A stretch of 64,000 nucleotides of DNA from Actinomycetospora straminea (GTDB lineage: Bacteria > Actinomycetota > Actinomycetes > Mycobacteriales > Pseudonocardiaceae): assembly GCF_028737255.1 (NCBI RefSeq), contig NZ_JAQZAN010000025.1, positions 1 through 64,000 on the forward strand, given 5' to 3'. A model generated the notes under the pieces. It did not search any database, was not told the DNA's origin, and saw only the letters and a program-made list of their open reading frames with translations. Positions 8,343 through 16,621 of the stretch are shown piece after piece. Each line of letters opens with the position of its first letter. The first letter of the stretch is position 1. The position numbers were made by a program, and so were the translations under genes.

Positions 8343-9643
8343 CAGAGGAGTGCCTCCTTCCTCAGCACCGCGGTGATGAGGGCCGTGGCGGCCTCGTTGG
8401 TCGGGCCGGGCACGACCGCGTCCGGCGGGTGGAAGGTCCGCTGGATACCGCCGGAGACCTCGGCGTAGTACGCGGTCTGCGGGCGGGGCGCGGCCTGGGT
8501 CAGCGAGTCGCGGATGGTCGGCGCCATCGGGAACTCCGCGACGACCTCCGGGTCGCTGAACACCGAGATGCGCGACGACGGGTTGCCGTTGGAGACGAAG
8601 TAGTACGCGGAGTTCTCCGGGCTCGTGATGCAGGTGGTCGCGTCGTAGGCGAGGTCCGGGTGGTTGCTGAACGCGCCCACCCCGAGGTTGATGCCGCCCA
8701 GCGGCGGCGCGCTCGGCCGGTCCGGCAGGGTCTGCGGGTAGATCGTCCAGCCGTAGTCGTCGGGCACCGACTGCGGCAGCGTGCCCTCCTCGACCGCGGA
8801 CTTCGCCTTCCCCCAGATGAAGGGGTAGTTGACCATGAACGCGGCGGAGCCGGACTGGAAGGACTCGGCGTTCGTGTCCTCGTCGGACGTCGGGAACCCG
8901 GGCGGCGCGACGCCGGCGGCCCCGTAGGTCTGCAGGACGCGGGCCGCCTCGAGACCGGGCGGGGCGTTCAGCCCGAGCTGGACGAGCTCCGGGTTCTCCT
9001 CGCCGACGTTGGTGATGATCGAGCCGCCGCTGGACTCGATGAGCGCGTTGACCCACACCGTCAGCGACTCGCCCCGCGTGCCCTGCGCGGCGATCTGGGT
9101 GCGGGCCCGCGAGGCGGCCTGGATGATCTGGTCCCAGGTCACCGGCCGGTTCATGTCCAGGCCCATCTGCGCGACCGCGGACTTGCGGTACCAGAGCAGC
9201 TGGGTGTTGGCCCAGAACGGCACGGCGACGAGACGGCCCTGCCAGGTCGACGCCTCGACCGAGCTCGGCACGCGGTCCTCGCGGGCGGCCGCCTCGACGG
9301 CGGGCGGCATCGGGGCGAGGAAGCCGGCCTGCGCGAACTCCGGCACGTAGGGCGGGTCGATGCTCATGATGTCGATCGACGAGTCGTTCGCCGCCAGGCG
9401 GCGCACGAGCTGCTGGCGCTGCTCGGAGGCCTGCCGCGGCAGGGTCGACGTCACGATGCTGTAGCGCCCGCCGGACGCCGCGGTGCAGCGCGCGGCGATC
9501 TCGGCCTGGCCGCCGTCGTCGGGGTTGATGTACCACGTGAGCACGGGCGGGCCCGGCGGCGCCGAGCTGCACGCGGCGGCCAGCGCCGCGATCACCGCGA
9601 CCGCGACGGCCACGGCCGTGAGCCGCCGTCGTTGGTGGCGCAT
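8342..9643 (-). CDS. lpqY: Extracellular sugar-binding lipoprotein (LpqY-like)
   Basis: 433 residues. A short basic n-region and hydrophobic core end in lipobox LAAAC (Cys25), so it is anchored to the outer face of the membrane. The mature part is a family 1 solute-binding protein. Phrases such as LPRQASEQRQQLVRRL, then DIMSIDPPYVPEFAQAGF and a later NTQLLWYRK recall mycobacterial LpqY, the trehalose-binding protein. Trehalose is therefore the leading substrate guess, with maltose-type sugars an alternative given the nearby alpha-glucosidase. ATG 9643 is preceded by GGGAGGGGAG, a strong ribosome-binding site. It heads the importer operon, and a LacI-type box sits 29 bases upstream of its start. 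Confidence 0.85.
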   Translation of the reverse strand: MRHQRRRLTAVAVAVAVIAALAAACSSAPPGPPVLTWYINPDDGGQAEIAARCTAASGGRYSIVTSTLPRQASEQRQQLVRRLAANDSSIDIMSIDPPYVPEFAQAGFLAPMPPAVEAAAREDRVPSSVEASTWQGRLVAVPFWANTQLLWYRKSAVAQMGLDMNRPVTWDQIIQAASRARTQIAAQGTRGESLTVWVNALIESSGGSIITNVGEENPELVQLGLNAPPGLEAARVLQTYGAAGVAPPGFPTSDEDTNAESFQSGSAAFMVNYPFIWGKAKSAVEEGTLPQSVPDDYGWTIYPQTLPDRPSAPPLGGINLGVGAFSNHPDLAYDATTCITSPENSAYYFVSNGNPSSRISVFSDPEVVAEFPMAPTIRDSLTQAAPRPQTAYYAEVSGGIQRTFHPPDAVVPGPTNEAATALITAVLRKEALL

Positions 9644-9671
9644 CCGTCTCCCCTCCCGGCACCCACACGTG

Positions 9672-9687
9672 TTGGAACCGCTTGCGG
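9672..9687. promoter_or_regulatory. LacI-type operator upstream of lpqY
   Basis: TTGGAACCGCTTGCGG has the form of a LacI/GalR operator (TGGAANCGNTTNCA-like with a central CG). The core TGGAANCGCTTGCGG recurs exactly 130 bases away at 9803-9817. Binding by the adjacent LacI regulator is inference. Confidence 0.7.
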
Positions 9688-9802
9688 TGGGAGCGTGGTG
9701 ATGCGGGTCTCACAAGTCAAGCACCGAGAGCGACCGGACGGTGGCTGTGGGACGTCTGGGGCAGTTGGCTGGCTCCTCCGGCCCTGGCCGTCCGAGCAGC
9801 CC

Positions 9803-9817
9803 TGGAAGCGCTTGCGG
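9803..9817. promoter_or_regulatory. Second LacI-type operator, lacI side
   Basis: TGGAAGCGCTTGCGG is a near-perfect copy of the classic TGGAAGCGCTTCCA operator. It lies 62 bases before the regulator start, so it could give autoregulation and, with the box at 9672, a repression loop over the divergent promoters. Confidence 0.7.
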
Positions 9818-9878
9818 GTCGGTGCCATGCTGCACGGCTGTGACCGGGGACACGCGGGGGACGAGGGCGTCCACACCC

Positions 9879-10907
9879 GTGCCCGGCCCGCCGCGGATCA
9901 CCCTCGACGACGTCGCCCGCCGCGCCGGGGTCTCGACGGCCACCGCCTCCCGGGCCCTCGGCGACCACCCGCACGTCGCCGCGGCCACCCGCGCCCGGGT
10001 CCGCGAGGCCGCGGAGGAGCTCGACTACGTCGCGTCCCCGGAGGCCACGCGGCTCGCCGGCGGGCCGACCGGGCGCGTCGCGGTCCTCGTCCCGCACCCG
10101 TCGCGCTGGTTCTTCGGCGAGCTGCTCGAGGGCCTGGAGGCGGCGCTGCGGGCCGCCGACCTCGACCTCGTGCTCTTCCGCGTCGGCGGCCCCGAGGAGC
10201 GCGCCGCGTTCTTCGCCCGGCTGCCCGCGCGGCGCAAGGTGGACGCCGTGGTCGTGCTCGCCTTCGCCGTCGACGAGATCGAGCACGCCCGGCTCGCCTC
10301 GCTCGGCGTGGACGTCGTCGCCGCGGGCGGGCGGGTGGCGTCGTACCCGTCGGTGGGCGTCGACGACCACGTCGCCGGCCGGCAGGCGATGGACCACCTC
10401 ATCCACCTCGGGCACCGGCGCATCGGGATGATCGCCGTCGAGGACGTCGGGCGCCTCGCCCCCGATCCCGACGGGCGGACCTCCGCCTGGCGCGCCGCGC
10501 TCGACGACGCCGGGATCCCGCCCGACGACGACCTCGTCGTCACCGTGCCCTGGGGCGGCGAGGGCGGCGCCGACGGGATGGCGCGCCTGCTGGGGCTGCG
10601 CTCCCCGCCGACGGCCGTGTTCGCCCACGACGACGAGACCGCCCTCGGCGCGATCCGCACCCTGCGCCGCGCGGGTCTGCGCGTCCCCGAGGACCTGTCG
10701 GTGATCGGCGTCGACGACCACCCCCTGGCCGCGCTCACCGACCTCACCACCGTCGCCCAGCCCGTCCGCGCGCAGGGCCGCCGCGCCGGCGAGCTCGTCG
10801 TGGCCGGCCTGCGCGGGGAGCTCGCGGACGGGGTGCCGCCGGCCGAGCTCCTGCCCACCCGTCTCGTGCTGCGCGGCACCACCTCGCCCCCGGGAGCCCC
10901 CCGATGA
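9879..10907 (+). CDS. LacI-family transcriptional regulator
   Basis: About 342 residues from GTG 9879. The N-terminus ITLDDVARRAGVSTATASRAL is the LacI helix-turn-helix and hinge start. The rest is a periplasmic-binding-protein-like effector domain, with VIGVDDHPLAALTDLTTV near the end as usual. It probably represses the divergent lpqY-sugABC operon and itself through the two boxes in the 235-base intergenic region, with a sugar as inducer. GAGGG lies 11 bases upstream of the start; the frame is open further back to 9741 but that part has no LacI similarity. Its stop overlaps the start of the DUF4032 gene (ATGA), so regulator and kinase-like protein are made together. Confidence 0.88.
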   Translation: MPGPPRITLDDVARRAGVSTATASRALGDHPHVAAATRARVREAAEELDYVASPEATRLAGGPTGRVAVLVPHPSRWFFGELLEGLEAALRAADLDLVLFRVGGPEERAAFFARLPARRKVDAVVVLAFAVDEIEHARLASLGVDVVAAGGRVASYPSVGVDDHVAGRQAMDHLIHLGHRRIGMIAVEDVGRLAPDPDGRTSAWRAALDDAGIPPDDDLVVTVPWGGEGGADGMARLLGLRSPPTAVFAHDDETALGAIRTLRRAGLRVPEDLSVIGVDDHPLAALTDLTTVAQPVRAQGRRAGELVVAGLRGELADGVPPAELLPTRLVLRGTTSPPGAPR

Positions 10908-12196
10908 CCGCACCGGACCTGCGCCTGCGCGCCCCCTCCCCCGGGCTCATCGCCCTGCCGTGGGATAGGCCCCTCGCCTCCTGGTCGCCGGAGACCGTGC
11001 CCCTGCGCGAGCTGCCGGTCGGGCCGAGTCGCCACCTCGTGCGGTTCGTCGAGGTCGACGGGACGCTCTGGGCGCTCAAGGAGCTGCCGCCGCGGATCGC
11101 GCGCCGCGAGTTCGACGTCCTGCGCCACCTCGAGGCCACCGGCCTGCCGGCCGTGCGCCCCGCCGGGCTCGTCACCCAGCCCGACCACGACTGCTCGATC
11201 CTGCTCACGCGCTACCTGACCGGGTCGTGGCAGTACCGGCGGCTCATCGCGCGCCTGCCCCCGAACCGCCCCGCGCAGCGGTCCCGGCTGTTCGACGCCA
11301 TGGTCGGCCTGCTCGTCGAGCTGCACCGCCACGGCGTCTACTGGGGCGACTGCTCGCTCGCGAACACCCTGTTCTCCCGCGACGGCCAGCTCTTCCAGGC
11401 CTGGCTCGTCGACGCCGAGACCAGCGAGGTCCACCCCGCGCTGTCCGACGGCCAGCGCGCGATGGACCTCGACATCCTCGTCGAGAACGTCGCCGCCGGG
11501 ATGACCGACCTGGCCGCGAGCCTGGGCCGCCCGCCCGAGATCGAGCCGCAGCTCATCGAGGAGGCGATGGGGCTGCCGGCGCGCTACGAGGCGCTGTGGG
11601 AGGTGCTGCACGGCCAGGCGCAGTTCGCGTTCGGCGACCGCTACCGCGTCGAGGGGACGGTGCGCGAGCTCAACGACCTCGGCTACGTCGTCGACGAGGT
11701 GAGCCTCGCCCCCGCCGACGACGCCGACGGCGGGGTCGTGCGGCTGCGCGTGGCCGTCGGCGAGCGCACCCACCACGCCCGCTACCTGCGCGAGCTCACG
11801 GGCCTGCAGGTGGGCGAGGGCCAGGCGCGCATCCTGCTCGGCGACCTGCGCGCCCACCAGCGCACCATCGCCCGCGAGCATCCCGAACGCCGGATCACCG
11901 AGGACCAGGCGATCGCGAGCTGGCTCCACGACGTCCTGACCCCGGGGATGCGCCGCGCCCACGCCGCGGTCCGCCACGTCGGCACGGCCGTGCAGGCCTA
12001 CTGCGACCTGCTCGAGGTCCGGTGGCTGCTCTCCGAGCAGGCCGGCGCCGACGTCGGCACCGACCGGGCCCTCGAGGCGCTGGCCGAGCGCGCGCCGACC
12101 GACTCCGCCGCGCGCTCGGTCGTCGTCGACACCGCGTCGGACCTCCCCGTCGTCGAGGCCGACCCCGCGGTGCCGGACGTGCCGCCGGAGTGGTGA
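10904..12196 (+). CDS. DUF4032 protein with kinase-like N-terminal half
   Basis: 430 residues. The N-terminal half contains ALKELP (lysine where a kinase VAIK would be), HRHGVYWGDCSLANTLF (the HGD..N catalytic loop of lipopolysaccharide/Kdo kinase-like proteins) and WLVDAET in place of DFG. The C-terminal half is the DUF4032 domain, whose role is not known. Start ATG 10904 overlaps the lacI stop. Its place between a sugar-importer regulator and a GH13 alpha-glucosidase hints at phosphorylation of a sugar or of a pathway protein, but that is inference. It is convergent with the GH13 gene, four bases apart. Confidence 0.75.
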   Translation: MTAPDLRLRAPSPGLIALPWDRPLASWSPETVPLRELPVGPSRHLVRFVEVDGTLWALKELPPRIARREFDVLRHLEATGLPAVRPAGLVTQPDHDCSILLTRYLTGSWQYRRLIARLPPNRPAQRSRLFDAMVGLLVELHRHGVYWGDCSLANTLFSRDGQLFQAWLVDAETSEVHPALSDGQRAMDLDILVENVAAGMTDLAASLGRPPEIEPQLIEEAMGLPARYEALWEVLHGQAQFAFGDRYRVEGTVRELNDLGYVVDEVSLAPADDADGGVVRLRVAVGERTHHARYLRELTGLQVGEGQARILLGDLRAHQRTIAREHPERRITEDQAIASWLHDVLTPGMRRAHAAVRHVGTAVQAYCDLLEVRWLLSEQAGADVGTDRALEALAERAPTDSAARSVVVDTASDLPVVEADPAVPDVPPEW

Positions 12197-12200
12197 CCGC

Positions 12201-13850
12201 TCAGGACACCCGCAGCCACACCGCCGCGTCCGCGCCCAGCCGGCCGTCCTCGAGCGGGACGCTGGTGAGCAGGACCTCGTCGTGCGCCGGCAGGTCGACG
12301 GGCTCCGCGCCGAGGTTGACGACGCACGCGAACCCGGGCTCGCGGCGCAGGTGCAGCACGGCGTCGCCGGGCGCGGAGACCCACGCCAGCTCCCCGTCAC
12401 CGAGCGCCGGGTCCGCGCGCCGGAGGCGCAGGACGGTCCGGTAGAGCTCGAGCACCGAGTCCGGGTCGCCCTGCTGCCGGTCGGCCGCGTAGGCGTCCCA
12501 CCCGGCGGGCTGGGGCAGCCACGGCGCGTCCGCGCCCTCCGGGCTGAAGCCGGTCGACGCGCCGTCGGTCGCCGACCACGGCAGCGGCACGCGGCAGCCG
12601 TCGCGCCCGCGCACGGTGTAGTCGGAGCGCCGCCAGGTCGGGTCCTGGAGGGCGTCGGAGGGGATGTCCTCGACCTCGGGCAGCCCGAGCTCCTCGCCCT
12701 GGTAGACGTACATGCCGCCCGGCAGCGCGGCCTCGAGCAGCAGCGCGGCCCGCGCGCGGCGGGCGCCCAGCGCGACGTCGGTGCGGTCGTCGCGGGCCAC
12801 CGTCGACGTCGGGACCTCCTCGACCTCGCGCGTGGGGCGCCCGTAGCGGCTGGGGTGGCGGACGACGTCGTGGTTCGACAGGACCCAGGTCGCCGACGCG
12901 CCGACCTCGCGCAGCCGGCCGGTGGTGGTGTCGATCGTCTCGCGCAGCGCCGCCGGGTCCCAGGGCGCGACGAGGTAGTCGAAGTTGAACGCCGTGTGCA
13001 GGCGGCCCGGGGCCACGTAGCGGGCCAGGCGGTCGGGGGCCGGCGTCCAGGCCTCGGCGACGAACATGCGGTCGCCCGGGTACTCGTCGGCCACCCGCCG
13101 CCACGCCTCGTAGATCTCGAGCACGCCGTCGCGGTCCACGTACGGGTGCCCGCCGGGCGGGTAGCTGCGCCCCAGCTGGTCGGCGGCGTCGGTGAGGTCG
13201 GGCAGGTCGGGGTCCTTGACCAGCCCGTGCGCGACGTCGATGCGGAACCCGTCGACGCCGCGGTCGAACCAGAACCGCAGGACCGCCTCGAACTCGGCGG
13301 CGACCTCCGGGTTCGCCCAGTTCAGGTCGGGCTGGCCGGGGTCGAACAGGTGCAGGTACCAGGACCCGTCCTCGACGCGCGTCCACGCCGGTCCCCCGAA
13401 GTGGGAGCGCCAGTTGGTCGGCGGCTCGGCGCCGTCCGGACCACGGCCGGGCCGGAACACGTACCGGTCCCGCGCGCCCGGCTCGTCGGCCAGCGCCGCG
13501 CGGAACCAGACGTGCTGGTCGGAGGTGTGGTTGGGGACGATGTCCGGGATCAGGCGCAGCCCGTGCTCGTGGGCGTCGACGATGAGCTTCTCGGCGTCGC
13601 TGACGGTGCCGTAGGCCGGCTCGATGGCCCGGTAGTCGGCGACGTCGTAGCCCGCGTCGGCCTGCGGGGACGCGTACCAGGGGTTGATCCACAGCGCGTC
13701 GACCCCGAGCTCGGCGAGGTAGGGCAGCTTCTCGCGGATCCCGGCGATGTCCCCGATCCCGTCGCCGTCGGCGTCGGCGAAGCTGCGGATGTAGACCTGG
13801 TAGATGACGGCCTCGCGCCACCAGGGCGTGTCGGAGGGCGTGTCGGTCAC
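12201..13850 (-). CDS. GH13 alpha-glucosidase / oligo-1,6-glucosidase
   Basis: 549 residues, the normal length for the family. The catalytic machinery is complete: nucleophile D205 in GFRIDVAHG, acid/base E266 in FVAEAW and D328 in LSNHD, plus the DIVPNHTS region I motif near 103-110. It would hydrolyse alpha-1,4 or alpha-1,6 glucosidic bonds in maltose, isomaltose, trehalose-derived or similar oligosaccharides in the cytoplasm, as there is no signal peptide. GTG 13850 has AGGAG eight bases upstream. Its neighbours (sugar importer, LacI, kinase-like DUF4032) make it the likely intracellular enzyme for the imported sugar. Mycobacteria have a similar enzyme called AglA. Confidence 0.9.
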   Translation of the reverse strand: MTDTPSDTPWWREAVIYQVYIRSFADADGDGIGDIAGIREKLPYLAELGVDALWINPWYASPQADAGYDVADYRAIEPAYGTVSDAEKLIVDAHEHGLRLIPDIVPNHTSDQHVWFRAALADEPGARDRYVFRPGRGPDGAEPPTNWRSHFGGPAWTRVEDGSWYLHLFDPGQPDLNWANPEVAAEFEAVLRFWFDRGVDGFRIDVAHGLVKDPDLPDLTDAADQLGRSYPPGGHPYVDRDGVLEIYEAWRRVADEYPGDRMFVAEAWTPAPDRLARYVAPGRLHTAFNFDYLVAPWDPAALRETIDTTTGRLREVGASATWVLSNHDVVRHPSRYGRPTREVEEVPTSTVARDDRTDVALGARRARAALLLEAALPGGMYVYQGEELGLPEVEDIPSDALQDPTWRRSDYTVRGRDGCRVPLPWSATDGASTGFSPEGADAPWLPQPAGWDAYAADRQQGDPDSVLELYRTVLRLRRADPALGDGELAWVSAPGDAVLHLRREPGFACVVNLGAEPVDLPAHDEVLLTSVPLEDGRLGADAAVWLRVS

Positions 13851-13911
13851 CGGGCGACTCCTGGATCGATCGTGGACGGCTCACCCTCCACGATGCCCGA
13901 TGGCCGCCCGA

Positions 13912-14409
13912 TCAGGCGTTCGCCGTGGCGCGCACCTCGACGTCGTCGTCCTCGTCCTCGTCACCGACCTCGTCCTCGTCCTCGTCGACGTACTCGTCGT
14001 CGAGGTCGTCGGCGTCGTCCAGGATCTCCTCCGGCGACGGGGCCTCGTCGATGCCCTCGGGCGCGCGGCGGGCCCGCAGCCGCTCGGTGGCCCGGCGCAG
14101 CGCCTCGAGCGCCTGCGCCGCGATGCGCACCACGAACGCGAGGAAGACGCGGGCCTGCTCGAGGAGGAACGCGACGGCCGCGCCGGCGCGGCCGGACGAG
14201 CCATCCGCCCCGGACGACTCCTCGCGCGGGCGCGGGCTGCCGCTGCGCTCGCCGAGCCGGTCGGCGAGGTCGTCCACCTTCTCCACCGCACGGTCCACGA
14301 CGGCGGCCAACAGGCGACCGGCGATCACGGGCAGCATGCGGCGGGCGGCCTCGCCGAGGATCGGGCCGCTCACGGAGGACGGGCGGGGGGCGGTGCCGTT
14401 GGTGGTCAT
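13912..14409 (-). CDS. Hypothetical protein with strongly acidic C-terminus
   Basis: About 165 residues. The N-terminal half has amphipathic helices rich in Ala, Arg and Leu; the last 35 or so residues are almost all Asp and Glu. No family recognised. Codon third positions are G or C throughout, including the acidic tail, which supports coding on this strand. The start is ATG 14409 or the overlapping GTG 14412. It is divergent from the HNH gene. Confidence 0.55.
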   Translation of the reverse strand: MTTNGTAPRPSSVSGPILGEAARRMLPVIAGRLLAAVVDRAVEKVDDLADRLGERSGSPRPREESSGADGSSGRAGAAVAFLLEQARVFLAFVVRIAAQALEALRRATERLRARRAPEGIDEAPSPEEILDDADDLDDEYVDEDEDEVGDEDEDDDVEVRATANA

Positions 14410-14508
14410 CACGGCCTGACGCTAGGCCCGGATCGGGGGCTGGACACTCCGCCGTCGGCACCCACCGCCCCGGCACATGCCCCACCGGAGCGCGCATCCG
14501 GTGGCACC

Positions 14509-14901
14509 ATGGAGGAGATGCGGCAGCCCGGGCGACGCGAGCGGCTCGTCGCCGCGCAGGAGCGCGACGGCGACACGTGCCTGTGGTGTGCGCGCCCGCT
14601 GACCGGGGGCGTCGGGGCGACCACCGACCACGTGGTGCCCAAGGTCAAGGGCGGCCCGTCGTGGCTGGAGAACGAGGTCGCCGCGTGCCGCCGGTGCAAC
14701 GGCGAGCGCGGGCACCGTGGCGCGGTGGAGTGGCTCGAGGAGTGCGAACGCCGCGGGTGGACGCCCGACGCGGCGCGGCTCGAGCGGGTGCTGGTGTCGC
14801 TGGTGGCGGCGATCGGCGAGCGCGGCGGGCAGCGCCGGGCGCGCCCGCACCTCGACGCCCAGCTGCGCCGGCTGCGCAAGCGGTTCCCGGCGGCGGCCTA
14901 G
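14509..14901 (+). CDS. HNH endonuclease-like protein
   Basis: 130 residues. CLWCARPL and CRRCNGERG are the two zinc-binding CxxC pairs, and TTDHVVPKVKGGPSWLENEV is the central HNH segment with the DH metal/catalytic pair. Stand-alone HNH proteins of this kind occur widely in actinobacteria; target and role are unknown, and no toxin or phage context is visible. Start is ATG 14509 or ATG 14518. Its TAG lies in the same CTAG tetramer as the TAG of the convergent tenA gene. Confidence 0.82.
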   Translation: MEEMRQPGRRERLVAAQERDGDTCLWCARPLTGGVGATTDHVVPKVKGGPSWLENEVAACRRCNGERGHRGAVEWLEECERRGWTPDAARLERVLVSLVAAIGERGGQRRARPHLDAQLRRLRKRFPAAA

Positions 14902-15530
14902 TCCCCGTACGCGGCGTCGAAGAAGGCGAGCTCCAGGTCGACGGCCCGGGCGAACAGGGTGGCCATGCGCTCGCGGGTGGCGTGGTCGGCGTCGGCGGCG
15001 ACGCGGTCGGTCTCGGTGCGCAGCAGCTCGACCCAGGCGGTGAACGCGGAGCCGCGGTGCAGGTCGATCCACTCGGCGTGCAGCCAGTCGCGCGGTGACG
15101 GCTCGGGGCGCGACGCCCAGTCGAGGTAGAGCCACTCCGCGACGAGGAGCACGGTGAGCGCCTCGGCGTACGAGCCGGAGGAGCGCGCCTCGTCCATGAG
15201 CTCGAGGAAGCCCCGCGTCGGGGGCAGCGGGTCGACCGGGGCCGTGGCGCCGAGACGGGTCAACGCGCGGCCGAAGTAGTCGTCCTCGTCGCCGGCGACC
15301 AGCCCGAGCTGGCGGGCGATGGCCATGCGCGGCGGGGTGCGGTCCGCCGACGCGACGGCCGCGCCGAGCAGGGCGACGAAGCGGTCGAGGAACAGGGCGT
15401 CCTGGGCGAGGTAGCGCGCGAGCACGTGGTCGTCGAGCCGGCCCGACCACAGTTCCTCGACGAAGCGGTGCCCGACGGCCGCGTTCCACGTGCGCGCGGT
15501 CGCGGCGCGCTGCTCGTCGGCGAAGCCCAC
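14898..15530 (-). CDS. tenA: TenA-family thiaminase II / aminopyrimidine aminohydrolase
   Basis: 210 residues. HRFVEELWSGRLDDHVLARY then LAQDALFLDRF matches the conserved TenA N-terminal helix pair, including the pyrimidine-binding Asp of YLAQD. The region where Bacillus TenA has its catalytic Cys reads LLVAEWLY here, with no Cys, as in the TenA_E subgroup that uses a Glu. The family salvages the thiamine pyrimidine by hydrolysing thiamine breakdown products in the cytoplasm. GTG 15530 follows GAGGAGG. No other thiamine genes lie in the window, so it works alone here. Confidence 0.82.
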   Translation of the reverse strand: MGFADEQRAATARTWNAAVGHRFVEELWSGRLDDHVLARYLAQDALFLDRFVALLGAAVASADRTPPRMAIARQLGLVAGDEDDYFGRALTRLGATAPVDPLPPTRGFLELMDEARSSGSYAEALTVLLVAEWLYLDWASRPEPSPRDWLHAEWIDLHRGSAFTAWVELLRTETDRVAADADHATRERMATLFARAVDLELAFFDAAYGD

Positions 15531-15614
15531 CCCGACCTCCTCGTGAGCCGGCGGATTTCCTGATGTCTGGCGCCAGTGTGGACGCCAGGCTGGCACGACC
15601 CCGTGCACATGGCA

Positions 15615-15660
15615 CGGCCCGGTCATCGGCGGGCGGGGGCTTCCGCCGATGACCGGGCCG
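15615..15660. terminator. 18-bp perfect hairpin after the aldo/keto reductase gene
   Basis: CGGCCCGGTCATCGGCGG at 15615-15632 is exactly complementary to 15643-15660 around a ten-base loop. It lies 45 bases past the stop of the minus-strand reductase gene and 85 bases before tenA. No U-run follows on either strand, so it would act as a GC-rich terminator or 3' stabiliser. Confidence 0.7.
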
Positions 15661-15704
15661 CGGGGGCGCCCCGGCCGCGCGGGGGGCGGCCGGGGAAACG
15701 TGTC

Positions 15705-16535
15705 CTAGCGGTCGAACTCGTCGGGGTCGGGGCCGATGCGCTCGGCCTTCTCCATCCCCTCGATCTTCTGCATCTGCTCGTCGGAGAGCTCGAAGTCGAA
15801 GATCGCCATGTTCTCCCGGATGCGCTCAGGGGTGACCGACTTCGGGAAGATGATGTTGCCGATCTGGACGTGCCAGCGGAGCACGACCTGCGCCGGGCTC
15901 TTGCCGTGCGCCTGCGCGATCTCGTCGAGCTCCGGGGCGTCGAGCAGGCCCTTGCCCTGGCCGATCGGGCTCCACGCCTCGGTGCGGATGCCGTGGCGCT
16001 CGTGGTACGAGCGCAGCGCGGCCTGCTGCATGTGCGGGTGCAGCTCGATCTGGTTGATCGCCGGCACCGTGTCGGTCTCCTCGAGGAGCCGGTCGAGGTG
16101 GTGCGGCTGGAAGTTCGAGACGCCGATGGTGCGCGTCTTGCCGTCGGCGTGCGCCTCCTCGAAGCCCTTCCACGTGTCGACGTAGAGGTCCTTGCCGGGC
16201 AGCGGCCAGTGGATGAGGTAGAGGTCGACGAAGTCGAGGCCGAGCTTCTGCAGGCTCTCGTCGAGCGCCGTCTGCGCGTCGAGCCGGCCGTGGTTCGAGT
16301 TGTTGCACTTCGTCGTGATCCAGAGGTCGTCGCGCTGCAGGCCCGACTTCGCGATCGCCTCGCCGACCTCGGCCTCGTTGCCGTACATCTGGGCGGTGTC
16401 GATGTGCCGGTAGCCGGCGTCGAACGCCTGCTGCACCGTGTCCGCCGTGTCCGACGGGTCGATCTGGAACACACCGAACCCCAGCTGGGGAATCGTCGCG
16501 CCGTTGTTCAGCTCGATACCGGGGACATCGCTCAT
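15705..16535 (-). CDS. Aldo/keto reductase
   Basis: 276 residues, typical for AKR5-type enzymes. The catalytic tetrad is complete: D46 in GYRHIDTAQ, Y51, K76 in TTKC and H109 in LIHWP. The C-terminal IIFPKSVTPERIRENM is the NADPH-binding signature. It reduces aldehydes or ketones (2,5-diketo-gluconate or methylglyoxal are known substrates in the family) in the cytoplasm; the real substrate is unknown. Start ATG 16535. It stands alone between two strong hairpins. Confidence 0.9.
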   Translation of the reverse strand: MSDVPGIELNNGATIPQLGFGVFQIDPSDTADTVQQAFDAGYRHIDTAQMYGNEAEVGEAIAKSGLQRDDLWITTKCNNSNHGRLDAQTALDESLQKLGLDFVDLYLIHWPLPGKDLYVDTWKGFEEAHADGKTRTIGVSNFQPHHLDRLLEETDTVPAINQIELHPHMQQAALRSYHERHGIRTEAWSPIGQGKGLLDAPELDEIAQAHGKSPAQVVLRWHVQIGNIIFPKSVTPERIRENMAIFDFELSDEQMQKIEGMEKAERIGPDPDEFDR

Positions 16536-16587
16536 GACCGGCGGATACCCCGGGTGGTCCGGAACTCAACCACCGGACGGACGGTGA

Positions 16588-16613
16588 CGCCCGCCCCGTC
16601 GACGGGGCGGGCG
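16588..16613. terminator. 26-base perfect palindrome after asnB
   Basis: CGCCCGCCCCGTC at 16588-16600 is followed directly by its reverse complement at 16601-16613; as RNA this folds as an 11-bp stem with a TCGA loop. It lies eight bases past the asnB stop (minus strand), the expected place for a terminator. Confidence 0.7.
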
Positions 16614-16621
16614 CCCACCGA

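Noticed and set aside
13925-14419. Ser-rich plus-strand frame opposite the acidic hypothetical protein
   Set aside because: The poly-Ser is the antisense reading of Asp/Glu codons; third-position GC favours the minus strand.
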